Assembly: GCA_002305685.1 (NCBI GenBank)
Contig: DBQB01000062.1
Span: forward strand, 1 to 43,737
DNA: 43,737 nt
Source: Ruminococcaceae bacterium UBA1405
Lineage (GTDB): Bacteria; Bacillota; Clostridia; Oscillospirales; Ruminococcaceae
Direction of reading: 5' to 3'
A program made the position numbers and the translations under genes. Numbering within the stretch: the stretch's first letter is position 1; every line of letters begins with the position of its first letter. This document shows positions 8,531 through 17,616 of this stretch, piece by piece. Under the pieces are notes generated by a model. The model searched no databases and was not told where the DNA came from. It worked only from the letters and a program-made list of their open reading frames with translations.

Positions 8531-10633
8531 TTAATAATTCACACGGATCGTCGCATCGCTTTCCAACAGCTCTCCGGGCTGCATGATATGGCTGCCGGTG
8601 ACATCAAAGTACACCTTACAACGGTTTTGATCCCGAAAATCGGTGATAAACTGATGCCGGTTGGGGTAACTGGAGGCGCCCACCTGGATGGAGAGATAAA
8701 GCCCGCTCTGCTGCGGCTGAGCCCAGAGCTCCATCTGTGTGATATCCACCCCACCAAAACCGCTGAAAGGTTCCGACATATCCAGCACTGCGTAATCGTC
8801 GTTCTTTCTGGCATAGCGCACCAGCGGCATCCCATTGGAATCGCTGTAGTTGCAGGAGATACAGCAAAGCTTGGCTTCCTGAAGTTCCACCGTCTGCAAG
8901 GCTTTCCACTGGTTATGGATTCGGTAGGCGTAAGCGTTCCAGGTCTGCTCCTTTACCCGCTGAAAAAGCGGCAGATCCGGCGTATCGGCGCGGTTGAGCT
9001 GAGAAAGATTCACAATGCGCACCTCCTCGCATCGCTGCACAAAGTCTTCCCCCTCCAAATTCACCAGGCGGCCGTCCAACATCACCGAGATGCCGGTATT
9101 TACCTCATCTCCGTGATATCCGCCGATATAATCGGAAGCGCCTTTTTCCAAAAGGGTGCCCTCCCATTCGGTCTGGACATCCAGATCGTGCAGCAGCACG
9201 CCGTTTTCATCCACAATGTTGGTGGTCTGCACCCGCCACTGATGCATATGGATTTTATCCGAGTCTACTCTTTTATAGTAATGCTCCACATAGCGTCCCG
9301 GCGTTGTGCAGGGAACCCGGATGTACAGATCGGTTCCACTCTTTTCCACCTGCAACAGATGGTGATTTTGAATGGCGCTGATCATCTGATCCACCTGATC
9401 TTTGCTGTAAAGCTCCACCCCTACCGGAACATATCGAAAGGCCCCATAGGTCTCCCCCGTTTGCGGCATCACAATTTTGTCCGAGGCAATCACCTTGAGA
9501 TAGATCTCGCTGTCGTCATAGTGATCGGTGGAGGGATTGGTCACCGAAATATACAGATACCGGTCATTGGGGCCGGTGGTGCGCAGCGTCTGGTTGGCAT
9601 CGGTGCCCATAGATACATTGACGCCGCCGTCGATCATCTCCCCGTCTGCCAACTGCCGGTCGGAGGACCCCACCTTCAGGGTGGTGTGCAGATTTAGGGA
9701 GATGGAATAGGAGGTATTGGGCTGAACCTCCACCACCGCCAACTTTGCGTTTTCATTGCCGGAAAGCATCAGAGAACCGGTGGTACCTGCCAGATAGATA
9801 CGCCGGAAAGTGCCGTCAAAGAGGTTTGTCTGCGGATCTATTTTACCTGCCACACGCTGGAAGAATGCGGCTTTGGCCGCCGTCACCGCCCCGTCGGTGA
9901 GGTTTTCCGCCAGAACGCTCTCCTTTCCCACCACGGCGGTATTGCCTCCGGTGAGCTGTTCGCGAACCTCCTGGCTCAGCATAGCGTACCCGATGGAACC
10001 GGGCGAATTTTTGGAAAGTTTCTCGTCCTCCAGCGCCTTGATCTGGCTTCGCACCGCCTCCCCGGCGGCGGGGTAAAGGGTGCCGTCCGAACCCATCCGC
10101 AGATCCAAAATCTCCGCCATATTGGCCAGCGGCTGATCCCCCAGCATGGCGTCCACACGCCCCTCCACCTTGGCCACCGACTGCTCCGCCTGCTCCAGCA
10201 CCGCCCTGGAACCTTCCAGCACCTGCTGAAGCTTGGCGATCACCTGCTGGTATACATCCGGCAGCGGTTCCGGTTCCAAATCCTGGCCATAGCAGCCGGG
10301 ACGCACCTCCACCCGCACAAAATTGGTGGCCAAACGAATCCGCTCTCCCCCAATCCCGAATACCCCCGCATACACCGGCAGCGGCTGCTGAAGCATCTGG
10401 GAGGGGAACATACAGCCATCCTGTTCATCCAGCAGCAGATGCACCGTCTGTCTCCCCTCCCCGGTATTCTGGGTAAATACCGCCGTCTTGGTCATTCCCT
10501 GCCAGTCGGTCCCGCAAAAGCGAAACGCCACCCGCCAGCATCCACCGCCGCCGGAGGCCAGAAAACCGCCGCTCTCCAGCGTCAACTGTTCCTTTTCCAC
10601 CATCATCTGAATGGTATCCATCTGTTGCTCCAT
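8531..10633 (-). CDS. Phage tail fibre/baseplate-like protein, orphan
   Basis: A 700-residue protein. The first 100 residues (CWRVAFRFCGTDWQGMTKTAVF, then LPVYAGVFGIGGE) match the N-terminal domain common in tail or baseplate proteins of Firmicutes phages. A coiled-coil-like stretch follows (residues about 125-165), with ASDKIVMPQTGE and DYIGGYHGDE segments later. The C-terminal half is beta-rich and could bind carbohydrate; no catalytic motif is recognised. The start at 10633 has AGGAGG 7 bases upstream. No other phage gene is adjacent, and the gene has its own promoter and terminator. It is therefore either a prophage remnant that kept an intact frame or a co-opted surface-binding protein. 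Confidence 0.6.
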   Translation of the reverse strand: MEQQMDTIQMMVEKEQLTLESGGFLASGGGGCWRVAFRFCGTDWQGMTKTAVFTQNTGEGRQTVHLLLDEQDGCMFPSQMLQQPLPVYAGVFGIGGERIRLATNFVRVEVRPGCYGQDLEPEPLPDVYQQVIAKLQQVLEGSRAVLEQAEQSVAKVEGRVDAMLGDQPLANMAEILDLRMGSDGTLYPAAGEAVRSQIKALEDEKLSKNSPGSIGYAMLSQEVREQLTGGNTAVVGKESVLAENLTDGAVTAAKAAFFQRVAGKIDPQTNLFDGTFRRIYLAGTTGSLMLSGNENAKLAVVEVQPNTSYSISLNLHTTLKVGSSDRQLADGEMIDGGVNVSMGTDANQTLRTTGPNDRYLYISVTNPSTDHYDDSEIYLKVIASDKIVMPQTGETYGAFRYVPVGVELYSKDQVDQMISAIQNHHLLQVEKSGTDLYIRVPCTTPGRYVEHYYKRVDSDKIHMHQWRVQTTNIVDENGVLLHDLDVQTEWEGTLLEKGASDYIGGYHGDEVNTGISVMLDGRLVNLEGEDFVQRCEEVRIVNLSQLNRADTPDLPLFQRVKEQTWNAYAYRIHNQWKALQTVELQEAKLCCISCNYSDSNGMPLVRYARKNDDYAVLDMSEPFSGFGGVDITQMELWAQPQQSGLYLSIQVGASSYPNRHQFITDFRDQNRCKVYFDVTGSHIMQPGELLESDATIRVNY

Positions 10634-10671
10634 AATACCCCTCCTAAAAAGAACATATGTTTGTTTTCTAT

Positions 10672-10700
10672 ATTCTATCACCTCATATTGAGAAAGTCAA
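10672..10700 (-). promoter_or_regulatory. SigA promoter of the phage-tail-like gene
   Basis: On the minus strand, TTGACT (10700-10695), 17 bp, TAGAAT (10677-10672), about 40 bp upstream of the start at 10633. Confidence 0.7.
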
Positions 10701-10792
10701 TATGTAATTTCATGTTTTGTGAATATTTTTGTTGGGACATTGTCCGGTGGTTTCCGCCGAGAATCCGTTGCTGGTGGGAAATGCTGGTAGAT

Positions 10793-10832
10793 CAAAAAAA
10801 TATGGGCCGCCGTCTTTACCTGACGGCGGCCC
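10793..10832 (-). terminator. Terminator of the ABC exporter pair
   Basis: On the minus strand, GGGCCGCCGTC, a 7-base loop and GACGGCGGCCC are followed by ATATTTTTTT. It closes the two-gene ABC unit ending at 10869. Confidence 0.88.
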
Positions 10833-10868
10833 GTGCCCTTCCTATCCCCATTTTGGGGATAAAGGTTC

Positions 10869-12683
10869 TCAGCACTGTGACAACTCCATATATTCCTTGG
10901 CCTGTTTTTCAAAGAGCCGGGCGTAAACCCCCTGTCTCTCCATCAGGGCGCTGTGACTACCCTCCTCCACCAAAACCCCATTCTCCAATACCAGCACCCG
11001 ATCCGCGCGAATTGCGCTGGAAAGGCGGTGGGATACCACCAGCACGCCGCGATTTTTGGCCAAACTATCGGAAAGCAGCCGGTGGTTCATCTGTTCTTCC
11101 AGCATGGGGTCCAGCGCAGCGGAAGGTTCATCCAAAACGGCAAACCGGTCAGGATAATAGTAAACCCGTCCCAGCGCTGCCTGCTGCCGCTGTCCCACAG
11201 ACATCCGAAGCCCATTGCCAAATTCGCTGCCGATTTCCCGCTCCACCAGCTCTTTTCTATCCCCATTCCAGCGGTAAGAATCGAGAAAACCGCTTTGCTG
11301 CAAGCTTTGTAAAACCTGCTGCCCATCGTACTGGGTGTCCATGGCGATGTTTTCCCCCAGCTTTGCGGCATAAAGCTGACAGTCCTGAAAAACGGTGACG
11401 AAACACCTGCGCCACTGTTCCAGCGACAACTCCCGGATATCCGTTCCATCGGCGGTGATACAGCCCTCCGTGGGATCATAAAAGCGCATCAACAATTTAA
11501 TCAGAGTGGATTTGCCGGAACCGTTATATCCGGCCAGGACCAGCCGCTCCCCTCTGCGCCAGCAAAAGCTCACATCGCGCAGTACCTCCGTCTTGCCGTC
11601 GTAGGAAAAGGATACATGGGAAAAACGGATTTCCTGTGGAATTTTCACCTCCCCCGCTGTTGGAGACGAGGCAATCTGTGGTTTGACCGAAAGGAAAGAT
11701 TCATAGGCATCGTAATACTGGGCATTCTCCCGCAAAACCGCCAGATGGTTTCCGGAGATCATCAGCAGCGCCTCCAGCATCATCGATACTCCGTTAAATA
11801 CCGCTGCAAAATCGCCGATGGTGATGGTGTGCAAAACCACACAGCGATAGATTAAATACAGCAGCAAAACTCCGTGAATCAGTACCAGGCTTCCAAAGGT
11901 TTCCTGCAAAAATCCAAGTCTCCACAAAGTGCCTCCGTGTTTTTTATGAACGGCGACAGCCTCCGCGCTGTTTTCGAGGTACAATTTTTGCAGATGTGCC
12001 GCAATCCCTCCCAGACGCATCTCCCCGGCATATTCCCCCAGACGGAAACAGTCGGTGATATACCTCTCCTTTCTATTGAGGGGAACCAGTTCTTTGGTAC
12101 GGCGCTGGCTGACCTGGGCAATCTTGCGGGAAAGGGTCAGGTTGATGAGCAGCGTCAGAAAAACAACCAGACCGATAGAGAGATCAACAGAAAACAAAAC
12201 GGTGGCGACACACAAGAGGTTAGCCAGCTGTCCGATTGCTGCCGCCGCAACGTCCAGCACAGTGAGAAAACGTTCCTCCAACGAAGAAACCGAAAGCATC
12301 AGGGAGTCGTAGTAGGCGGGATCGTCATAACAGCTCAAATCCACCTGCGCCGCTTTGGAATAGAGTTCTGTCCGCAGCCGATGACAAAACTTTTCCTGCA
12401 TATTGGGCGCATAACCGTTGTCAAACAGCTGGTTACACAGCCCCACCCCCACGGCAAACACCGCAAAAAGCCCTGTGGCAAACAATATCCTGCCGGTACC
12501 CTGCTGGGAGGAAACCGCGTCAATCACATACCGCAGCAGCACCACCGAGGAAAGCGGGGTCAGCAGTGTCGAACAGACGGTCAGCAGCAGCCGGCCAAGC
12601 AGCAGCAAGGGAGTATTTTTCCAGATGATCCAAAGAATTTGGAAGCTTTTTTTCAGGGTGTGCTGATGATTTTTTCCTTTCAT
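10869..12683 (-). CDS. ABC exporter half-transporter (second gene of pair)
   Basis: A 604-residue fused permease-ATPase. The N-terminal 310 residues hold about six membrane helices. The nucleotide-binding domain has Walker A GYNGSGKST near residue 386, a signature that reads SVGQRQQ instead of LSGGQ, Walker B FAVLDEP with the catalytic Glu, and the switch His in VVSHRLSS. The start at 12683 follows GGAGGT; it lies 7 bp after the stop of the partner gene, so the two are translationally coupled. Together they most likely form a heterodimeric exporter of drugs, peptides or lipids. No substrate gene is adjacent, so the cargo is unknown. Confidence 0.88.
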   Translation of the reverse strand: MKGKNHQHTLKKSFQILWIIWKNTPLLLLGRLLLTVCSTLLTPLSSVVLLRYVIDAVSSQQGTGRILFATGLFAVFAVGVGLCNQLFDNGYAPNMQEKFCHRLRTELYSKAAQVDLSCYDDPAYYDSLMLSVSSLEERFLTVLDVAAAAIGQLANLLCVATVLFSVDLSIGLVVFLTLLINLTLSRKIAQVSQRRTKELVPLNRKERYITDCFRLGEYAGEMRLGGIAAHLQKLYLENSAEAVAVHKKHGGTLWRLGFLQETFGSLVLIHGVLLLYLIYRCVVLHTITIGDFAAVFNGVSMMLEALLMISGNHLAVLRENAQYYDAYESFLSVKPQIASSPTAGEVKIPQEIRFSHVSFSYDGKTEVLRDVSFCWRRGERLVLAGYNGSGKSTLIKLLMRFYDPTEGCITADGTDIRELSLEQWRRCFVTVFQDCQLYAAKLGENIAMDTQYDGQQVLQSLQQSGFLDSYRWNGDRKELVEREIGSEFGNGLRMSVGQRQQAALGRVYYYPDRFAVLDEPSAALDPMLEEQMNHRLLSDSLAKNRGVLVVSHRLSSAIRADRVLVLENGVLVEEGSHSALMERQGVYARLFEKQAKEYMELSQC

Positions 12684-12690
12684 AACGGTG

Positions 12691-14505
12691 TTACCTCCCT
12701 TCCCGGTAGTGGTTGGCCTGCACCAGAAACAGCTGGGCATACACTCCGCCGCGCTGCATTAGCTGTTGATGGCTGCCGGACTCGATCACATGGCCATCCT
12801 GCAAAAGATAGATCACCTTGGCATGGATGGTGCTGGAAAGGCGGTGGGTGATAAACAGCATCACCTTGTCTCCTCCCGCATCCATCAGGGTGTGGAAGGC
12901 CTCGTATTCCGCCTCCGGGTCCAGCGCCGAGGTGGGTTCATCCAAAATCAGTCCCGACGCCTGCTGCCTGAGACATTTGGCGATCACCCTTGCAATGGCC
13001 AGCTTCTGCCGCTGACCGCCGGACAGCTCCACCCCCTCCTGGGAAAAGACCTTTCCCAGCGGCGTGTACATCCCCATGGGCAGCGGGGAGATTCTGGGCC
13101 AGATGCCAGCCTGGATCAGCGCCTGCTGCAACACTGGGGCGTCTGAGTCGTCCACCGGCCCATCCCCCACGTTGTTAACGATGGGCAAGGAGAACAGCGG
13201 GCACTCCTGCAGCGCGCAGGCGAAGGCGTCCCGATATGGTTTCAGACGATACTCCGGCAAGGGATACCCATTTACCAGGATTTCACCCTCCGAAGGATCA
13301 TAAAAGCGAAGCAGCAGTTTGATCAGTGTAGATTTTCCCGCACCGTTGAGCCCCACCAGCGCAGCGCTCTCCCCCCGCTTTAGGGTGATGCAGCAATCGT
13401 TGAGCGCCTGTTTGCCGTTGGGATAGACAAAGGATACATGGCGAAACTCAATGGAATCGATCCGCTCACAGCTGCGAAACCCGCTCCGTATGGTGATAGG
13501 CCGCTGGATAAACTCCCGATAATCCTGGATTTGCAGTGCAAAGCGATGAGCCGTCTGGGTTGCAGTCAAAATTTTGCTCAGCCTGGTACAGACGGAAACC
13601 ACCGCGCTGGCAAGCACAGAAAAATCCGCAATACCAATGCTTTTGGTAACCACCAATCGCACCATCGCATAGAGAATTCCGCCGATCATCGGCAGATCCA
13701 CATAGAAAAAATTGCCCCATGTATTATACCGAGCAATGGGCTTTGCAAATTTCCGGGTAATCTGCTGAAGCTGCCCCAACGCCTGCTCCATCTGCATCTG
13801 AAGCACCGAAAAAAGACGGGTTGTGCGGATATCCATGGCCGCCTCCCGGGAGAAGATCACCCGCCGGATCGCTTCGCCCCGCCGCTGGGGCGTGGTCATC
13901 TCCCGGCGCCGCTCATAGAACAGTGTCCCGCTCTTCTCAAAAAATTTGACCGCGATCAGCGGACAGATGAGAAAACACAGCGTGCCCGGATCGCTCTCGG
14001 TGAGCAGCACCAGTACCGCACCCATGGTAAGAAAGCAGGAGACAAACTGAGAGAGGTTGGACATCACCTGATCCACCAGCTTACCCAGATCCTTCCCCGC
14101 CCGCTGAAAACGGTCATAAAACTCCGTATCCTCATAGCTGCCATAATCCATGGAGACGGCTTTTTGGAACATCTCCTCCCGAAGCCCTGCGATGACCCGT
14201 TCCCCAAAGATTTTGCCGCCAACGCTGCTGTACCAGCTGCGGTAGAGGGCGTGTACCAGTTGTACCAGCAAAACCCCACCCACAAGGACAACATAATCGG
14301 AAAAAGGGGTCTGAGGGATGGCCAGCATCTCCACGATCTCCCGCAGCAGCCACACCCCGCCCAGATATTCGCTGAGCGCCCGCAGCGCCGACAATCCCAG
14401 ATGGCACAGCACGCGGGAGTGGGATATCCCCCAAATCCGGCCAACAAAGAAGCGATAGTTTTCCCAAATTACCGAAAGCATTGTGGATTTTCTGCCTGTA
14501 CCCAT
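12691..14505 (-). CDS. ABC exporter half-transporter (first gene of pair)
   Basis: A 604-residue fused permease-ATPase and the first gene of the pair. Six hydrophobic helices occupy the first 320 residues. The ATPase domain has Walker A GLNGAGKST, an intact LSGGQRQK signature, Walker B LILDEP with its Glu, and the His switch in FITHRLSS. The start at 14505 is chosen because AGGAG lies 8 bases upstream. Earlier in-frame starts at 14565 and 14610 lack this and would lie in the leader. The leader of about 125 nt contains an inverted repeat. The partner gene is 7 bp downstream and has a slightly altered signature, suggesting a functionally asymmetric heterodimer. Confidence 0.9.
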   Translation of the reverse strand: MGTGRKSTMLSVIWENYRFFVGRIWGISHSRVLCHLGLSALRALSEYLGGVWLLREIVEMLAIPQTPFSDYVVLVGGVLLVQLVHALYRSWYSSVGGKIFGERVIAGLREEMFQKAVSMDYGSYEDTEFYDRFQRAGKDLGKLVDQVMSNLSQFVSCFLTMGAVLVLLTESDPGTLCFLICPLIAVKFFEKSGTLFYERRREMTTPQRRGEAIRRVIFSREAAMDIRTTRLFSVLQMQMEQALGQLQQITRKFAKPIARYNTWGNFFYVDLPMIGGILYAMVRLVVTKSIGIADFSVLASAVVSVCTRLSKILTATQTAHRFALQIQDYREFIQRPITIRSGFRSCERIDSIEFRHVSFVYPNGKQALNDCCITLKRGESAALVGLNGAGKSTLIKLLLRFYDPSEGEILVNGYPLPEYRLKPYRDAFACALQECPLFSLPIVNNVGDGPVDDSDAPVLQQALIQAGIWPRISPLPMGMYTPLGKVFSQEGVELSGGQRQKLAIARVIAKCLRQQASGLILDEPTSALDPEAEYEAFHTLMDAGGDKVMLFITHRLSSTIHAKVIYLLQDGHVIESGSHQQLMQRGGVYAQLFLVQANHYREGR

Positions 14506-14636
14506 CTGTCCAGCTCCTATCTTTTGTCCCTGTATGCAAAAAGGCGAACAATCCCCCTTTGACATCTCAGCGCTCCGGTTTCCAGCACAGAAAGGGGCTA
14601 CAACATCCAAAGGGGGAGGTAAAATGGTTTAGCTCC

Positions 14637-14665
14637 ATTGTACGGCTGGACACAAAAATGGTCAA
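14637..14665 (-). promoter_or_regulatory. SigA promoter of the ABC exporter pair
   Basis: On the minus strand, TTGACC (14665-14660), 17 bp, TACAAT (14642-14637). It predicts a leader of roughly 125 nt before the start at 14505. Confidence 0.75.
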
Positions 14666-14941
14666 GCCCTAATTTACAGCAGAGGCAAAGGTTTTGAACT
14701 GCGGTTTTACAAACTGCGCCGTTATCTTTCGCCTACACCGCGAAATAAACCATCATTCCAAACCTAGAAAAATCCTCACAAAAAAGCAAACTCGCCGGAC
14801 AGTTCCTCCTGTGTCTGCTCCACCCAAAATCACAAAGCTTCCTCTTGCCAATTCTACGGCCAACGTTCAAATTTTTGTCTAAATTTTCAGTGTAAGAATC
14901 GCTTCTTTCTGCATAAAAGGAACAAAAATTTGCACAAATAA
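14666..14941. other. Intergenic stretch without recognised gene
   Basis: This AT-richer segment lies between two divergent promoters. No open frame with a ribosome binding site, RNA gene or repeat was recognised. Confidence 0.6.
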
Positions 14942-14970
14942 TTGACATCCCTCCCGCTCTCCACTATTCT
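14942..14970 (+). promoter_or_regulatory. SigA promoter of the GH28 gene
   Basis: TTGACA (14942-14947), 17 bp, TATTCT (14965-14970), about 85 bp before the GH28 start. Confidence 0.75.
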
Positions 14971-15054
14971 AAAGATAGACCATTTCTTTCCGGTGCTTTG
15001 TGCCAATCGGTACAACCCCGGAACGATGTTATTTTTGGAAAGGAGCTGTCCTTG

Positions 15055-16425
15055 ATGTCTTCCTTTGTTTTTGATATCACCGATTTTGGCGCGGTGGGCG
15101 ACGGCGTCACCAGCTGCACCAAGGCAATCGCTGATGCCATTGCTGCCTGCAAAAAAGCCGGCGGCGGTATGATCTATGTCCCGGTGGGTACCTTCCTCAC
15201 CGGCGCCATCCAGCTTTATGACAACATGGAGCTGCATCTGGAAGCCGGCGCAAAACTGCTGTTCTCCACCAATATGGAGGAATATCCTCCTGTCATGTCC
15301 CGCTGGGAGGGTGTAGACCGGCTGGTACATATGTCCTGCATCTATGCGGAAAACTGCCGCAACATCTCTGTCACCGGCCGCGGCACGCTGGACGGCCAGG
15401 GCAAATTCTGGTGGGATATCCTCAAACAGGATCGGGCCTACAAGGATTTCCCCAAGCCCCATATCCAGTATCCCCGCCCCAAATTCATCAGCTTTGACAA
15501 CTGCGAGGACGTGTATATTGAGAAGGTCCATATCACTCAGTCCCCCTCCTGGACCATCAATCCCATCCGCTGCACCAACGTCCATGTGGAAGGGGTAACC
15601 ATCCAGAACCCCGCTGATTCCCCCAACACCGACGGCATCGATCCCGACAGCTGTAAGAATATGCATATCTCCAACTGCCACATCGATGTGGGCGATGACT
15701 GCATCGCCATCAAAGCCGGTACCGAGGACGCCAAGGAGGATATCTCTACCGAGAATATCACCATCACCAACTGCGTTATGGTACATGGCCACGGTGGTGT
15801 GGTGCTGGGCTCCGAGATGAGTGGCAGCATCCGCAACGTCACCGTCTCCAACTGCGTGTTCCAGGATACCGACCGTGGCATCCGGCTCAAGAGCCGTCGC
15901 GGCCGTGGCGGCGTCATCGAGAATCTGCTGGTGGACAACATTATGATGGACGGCGTGCTCTGTCCCTTTATCGCCAACCTCTACTATTTCTGCGGACCCA
16001 AGGGCGATGAGAAGCTGGTCTGGGACAAGAATCCCTACCCCATCTCCGACATTACCCCTGCCATCCGCCATCTGAAATTCTCCAACATCATCGCCACCAA
16101 CGTGCGCGCTTCCGCCGGCTTCTTCTATGGTCTGGCCGAGATGTTTGTGGACGATGTTTCTCTGGACAACATCTCCATCACCATGATGGAGGCGCTGGAG
16201 CCCGGTGAACCCGATATGATGGCCAACATCAAACCGGTGGCCGCGGAAGGCTTCTACTGCAACAACGTCAGCAACTTCTCCTTCAATCGGGTTTCGGTCA
16301 ACAACCATATCGGTTCCGCATTCCGGGTGGGCAAATCCGAGAATGTGGAGTTCACCGCCTGCAAGGCCATCTCCAAGCGTTCCAACGACGAGATGGTTGT
16401 AATGAGCTGCCCCGATATCACCTAA
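15055..16425 (+). CDS. Glycoside hydrolase family 28 (polygalacturonase-like)
   Basis: A 456-residue right-handed beta-helix enzyme of the pectin-degrading GH28 family. It starts with the DFGAVGDGVT motif. The active-site signatures appear in order: NTDGIDPDS, GDDCIAIKAG, GHGGVVLGSEMSG and RGIRLKSRRGRGG. These provide the catalytic Asp residues, His and substrate-binding Arg/Lys. No signal peptide is present, so it probably acts inside the cell on imported oligogalacturonides or a related uronic-acid disaccharide; that substrate is an inference. The start at 15055 has AGGAG 9 bases upstream. It is monocistronic between its own promoter and terminator, with no transporter or KDPG pathway gene beside it. 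Confidence 0.92.
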   Translation: MSSFVFDITDFGAVGDGVTSCTKAIADAIAACKKAGGGMIYVPVGTFLTGAIQLYDNMELHLEAGAKLLFSTNMEEYPPVMSRWEGVDRLVHMSCIYAENCRNISVTGRGTLDGQGKFWWDILKQDRAYKDFPKPHIQYPRPKFISFDNCEDVYIEKVHITQSPSWTINPIRCTNVHVEGVTIQNPADSPNTDGIDPDSCKNMHISNCHIDVGDDCIAIKAGTEDAKEDISTENITITNCVMVHGHGGVVLGSEMSGSIRNVTVSNCVFQDTDRGIRLKSRRGRGGVIENLLVDNIMMDGVLCPFIANLYYFCGPKGDEKLVWDKNPYPISDITPAIRHLKFSNIIATNVRASAGFFYGLAEMFVDDVSLDNISITMMEALEPGEPDMMANIKPVAAEGFYCNNVSNFSFNRVSVNNHIGSAFRVGKSENVEFTACKAISKRSNDEMVVMSCPDIT

Positions 16426-16456
16426 TCCCGAACCTTTTACCGCATCCGTTTTCCAT

Positions 16457-16491
16457 GGCCGCTGCACTCAAAGGCGTGCGGCGGCCTTTTT
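16457..16491 (+). terminator. Terminator after GH28 gene
   Basis: GGCCGC-T-GCAC pairs with GTGC-G-GCGGCC and is followed by TTTTT. Confidence 0.85.
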
Positions 16492-16545
16492 GATGAAATA
16501 CCGGCAATGGCGGCCATACAACGAAACGAATGGAGTATATGTAAC

Positions 16546-17556
16546 ATGACCGAAACCGTCTTTATCCCCGAGGGATATCTGCCGCAACTCAATCTCTATC
16601 AGACCCAAAAGGCCATCGACATCATCAAACACACCTTTCAGGATGAGATTCGCGCCGCACTGAACCTGGTGCGCGCCACCGCGCCGCTGTTTGTCACCGC
16701 CGAAAGCGGCCTCAACGACGATCTTAACGGGGTGGAACGTCCCGTCCAGTTTGACATTCCAGCAGCCCACTGTCAGGCACAGGTAGTGCATTCCCTAGCC
16801 AAATGGAAGCGGATGGCCCTTTGGCAGTATGATTTCTATCCCGGAAAAGGCATCTATACCGATATGAACGCCATTCGCCGGGATGAGGATCTGGATAACC
16901 TGCACTCGGTGTATGTGGACCAGTGGGATTGGGAAAAGGTTTTGGTAGATGGCACCCGCAACGAGGTCACCCTGCGGGCCACGGTGAGCGAGATTGTAGG
17001 GTGTATCCTGCGCACCCTTCAGCAGGTAAAGGAGCATTATCCTGTGGTTACCACCACCCTCTGTCCCAAAATCACCTTCATCACCGCCCAGCAGTTGGAA
17101 GATCTCTACCCGGATCTAACCCCCAAGGAGCGGGAGAACGTCTTTGTCAAAGAGCACAAAACCGTATTCCTCTCCCAGATCGGCGGCGCCCTCAAAAGCG
17201 GCAAGCCCCACGACGGGCGCGCCCCTGATTACGACGACTGGTCCCTCAACGGAGATATCCTGTTCTGGCATGAGCCGTTGCAGTGTGCGCTGGAAATCTC
17301 CAGCATGGGAATCCGGGTGGACCGTGAGGCGATGGACCGCCAGCTGACCATCGCCGGCTGTGATAACCGCCGGAAATTCCCTTTCCATCAGATGGTGCTG
17401 GACGGCACCCTGCCGCTGACCATGGGCGGTGGCATCGGCCAGAGCCGGCTGTGTATGCTGCTGTTGGGCAAAGCCCATATCGGCGAGGTGCAGGCCTCCA
17501 TCTGGGGGGAGGAAACCCGCACCAAATGCAAACAAGCCGGTGTCCCACTGCTGTAA
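16546..17556 (+). CDS. asnA: Aspartate--ammonia ligase
   Basis: Ammonia-dependent asparagine synthetase, 336 residues (the family is about 330). It makes asparagine from aspartate, ammonia and ATP with release of AMP and PPi, in a fold related to class II tRNA synthetases. Family segments seen are ESGLNDDLNGVERPV, the KWKRMALWQY helix, GKGIYTDMNAIRRDE, HSVYVDQWDWE and the C-terminal TMGGGIGQSRLCMLLL. The start at 16546 is chosen by family alignment; the preceding GGAG is about 11 bases away and weak. It sits between two terminators, so it is transcribed alone or by read-through from the GH28 gene. No Asn T-box was seen in the short upstream gap. Confidence 0.95.
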   Translation: MTETVFIPEGYLPQLNLYQTQKAIDIIKHTFQDEIRAALNLVRATAPLFVTAESGLNDDLNGVERPVQFDIPAAHCQAQVVHSLAKWKRMALWQYDFYPGKGIYTDMNAIRRDEDLDNLHSVYVDQWDWEKVLVDGTRNEVTLRATVSEIVGCILRTLQQVKEHYPVVTTTLCPKITFITAQQLEDLYPDLTPKERENVFVKEHKTVFLSQIGGALKSGKPHDGRAPDYDDWSLNGDILFWHEPLQCALEISSMGIRVDREAMDRQLTIAGCDNRRKFPFHQMVLDGTLPLTMGGGIGQSRLCMLLLGKAHIGEVQASIWGEETRTKCKQAGVPLL

Positions 17557-17572
17557 GTATCATTCAACTAAA

Positions 17573-17616
17573 AAATGCCTCGGTTCGCGGAAAACGAATC
17601 GAGGCATTTCTTTTTC
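17573..17616. terminator. Bidirectional terminator between asnA and clpC
   Basis: AAATGCCTCGGTTCG pairs with CGAATCGAGGCATTT (one G-T position). It is followed by CTTTTTC on the plus strand and preceded by AAAAA, so it serves both convergent genes. Confidence 0.85.

Noticed and set aside
8588..9697. Plus-strand open frame opposite the phage-tail-like gene
   Set aside because: No ribosome binding site and no recognisable protein features; the minus-strand gene has promoter, binding site and terminator.
14887..16467. Minus-strand open frame of 526 codons opposite the GH28 gene
   Set aside because: Antisense frame kept open by codon bias; Gly/Asp/His-rich with no domain, while GH28 motifs are unambiguous on the other strand.
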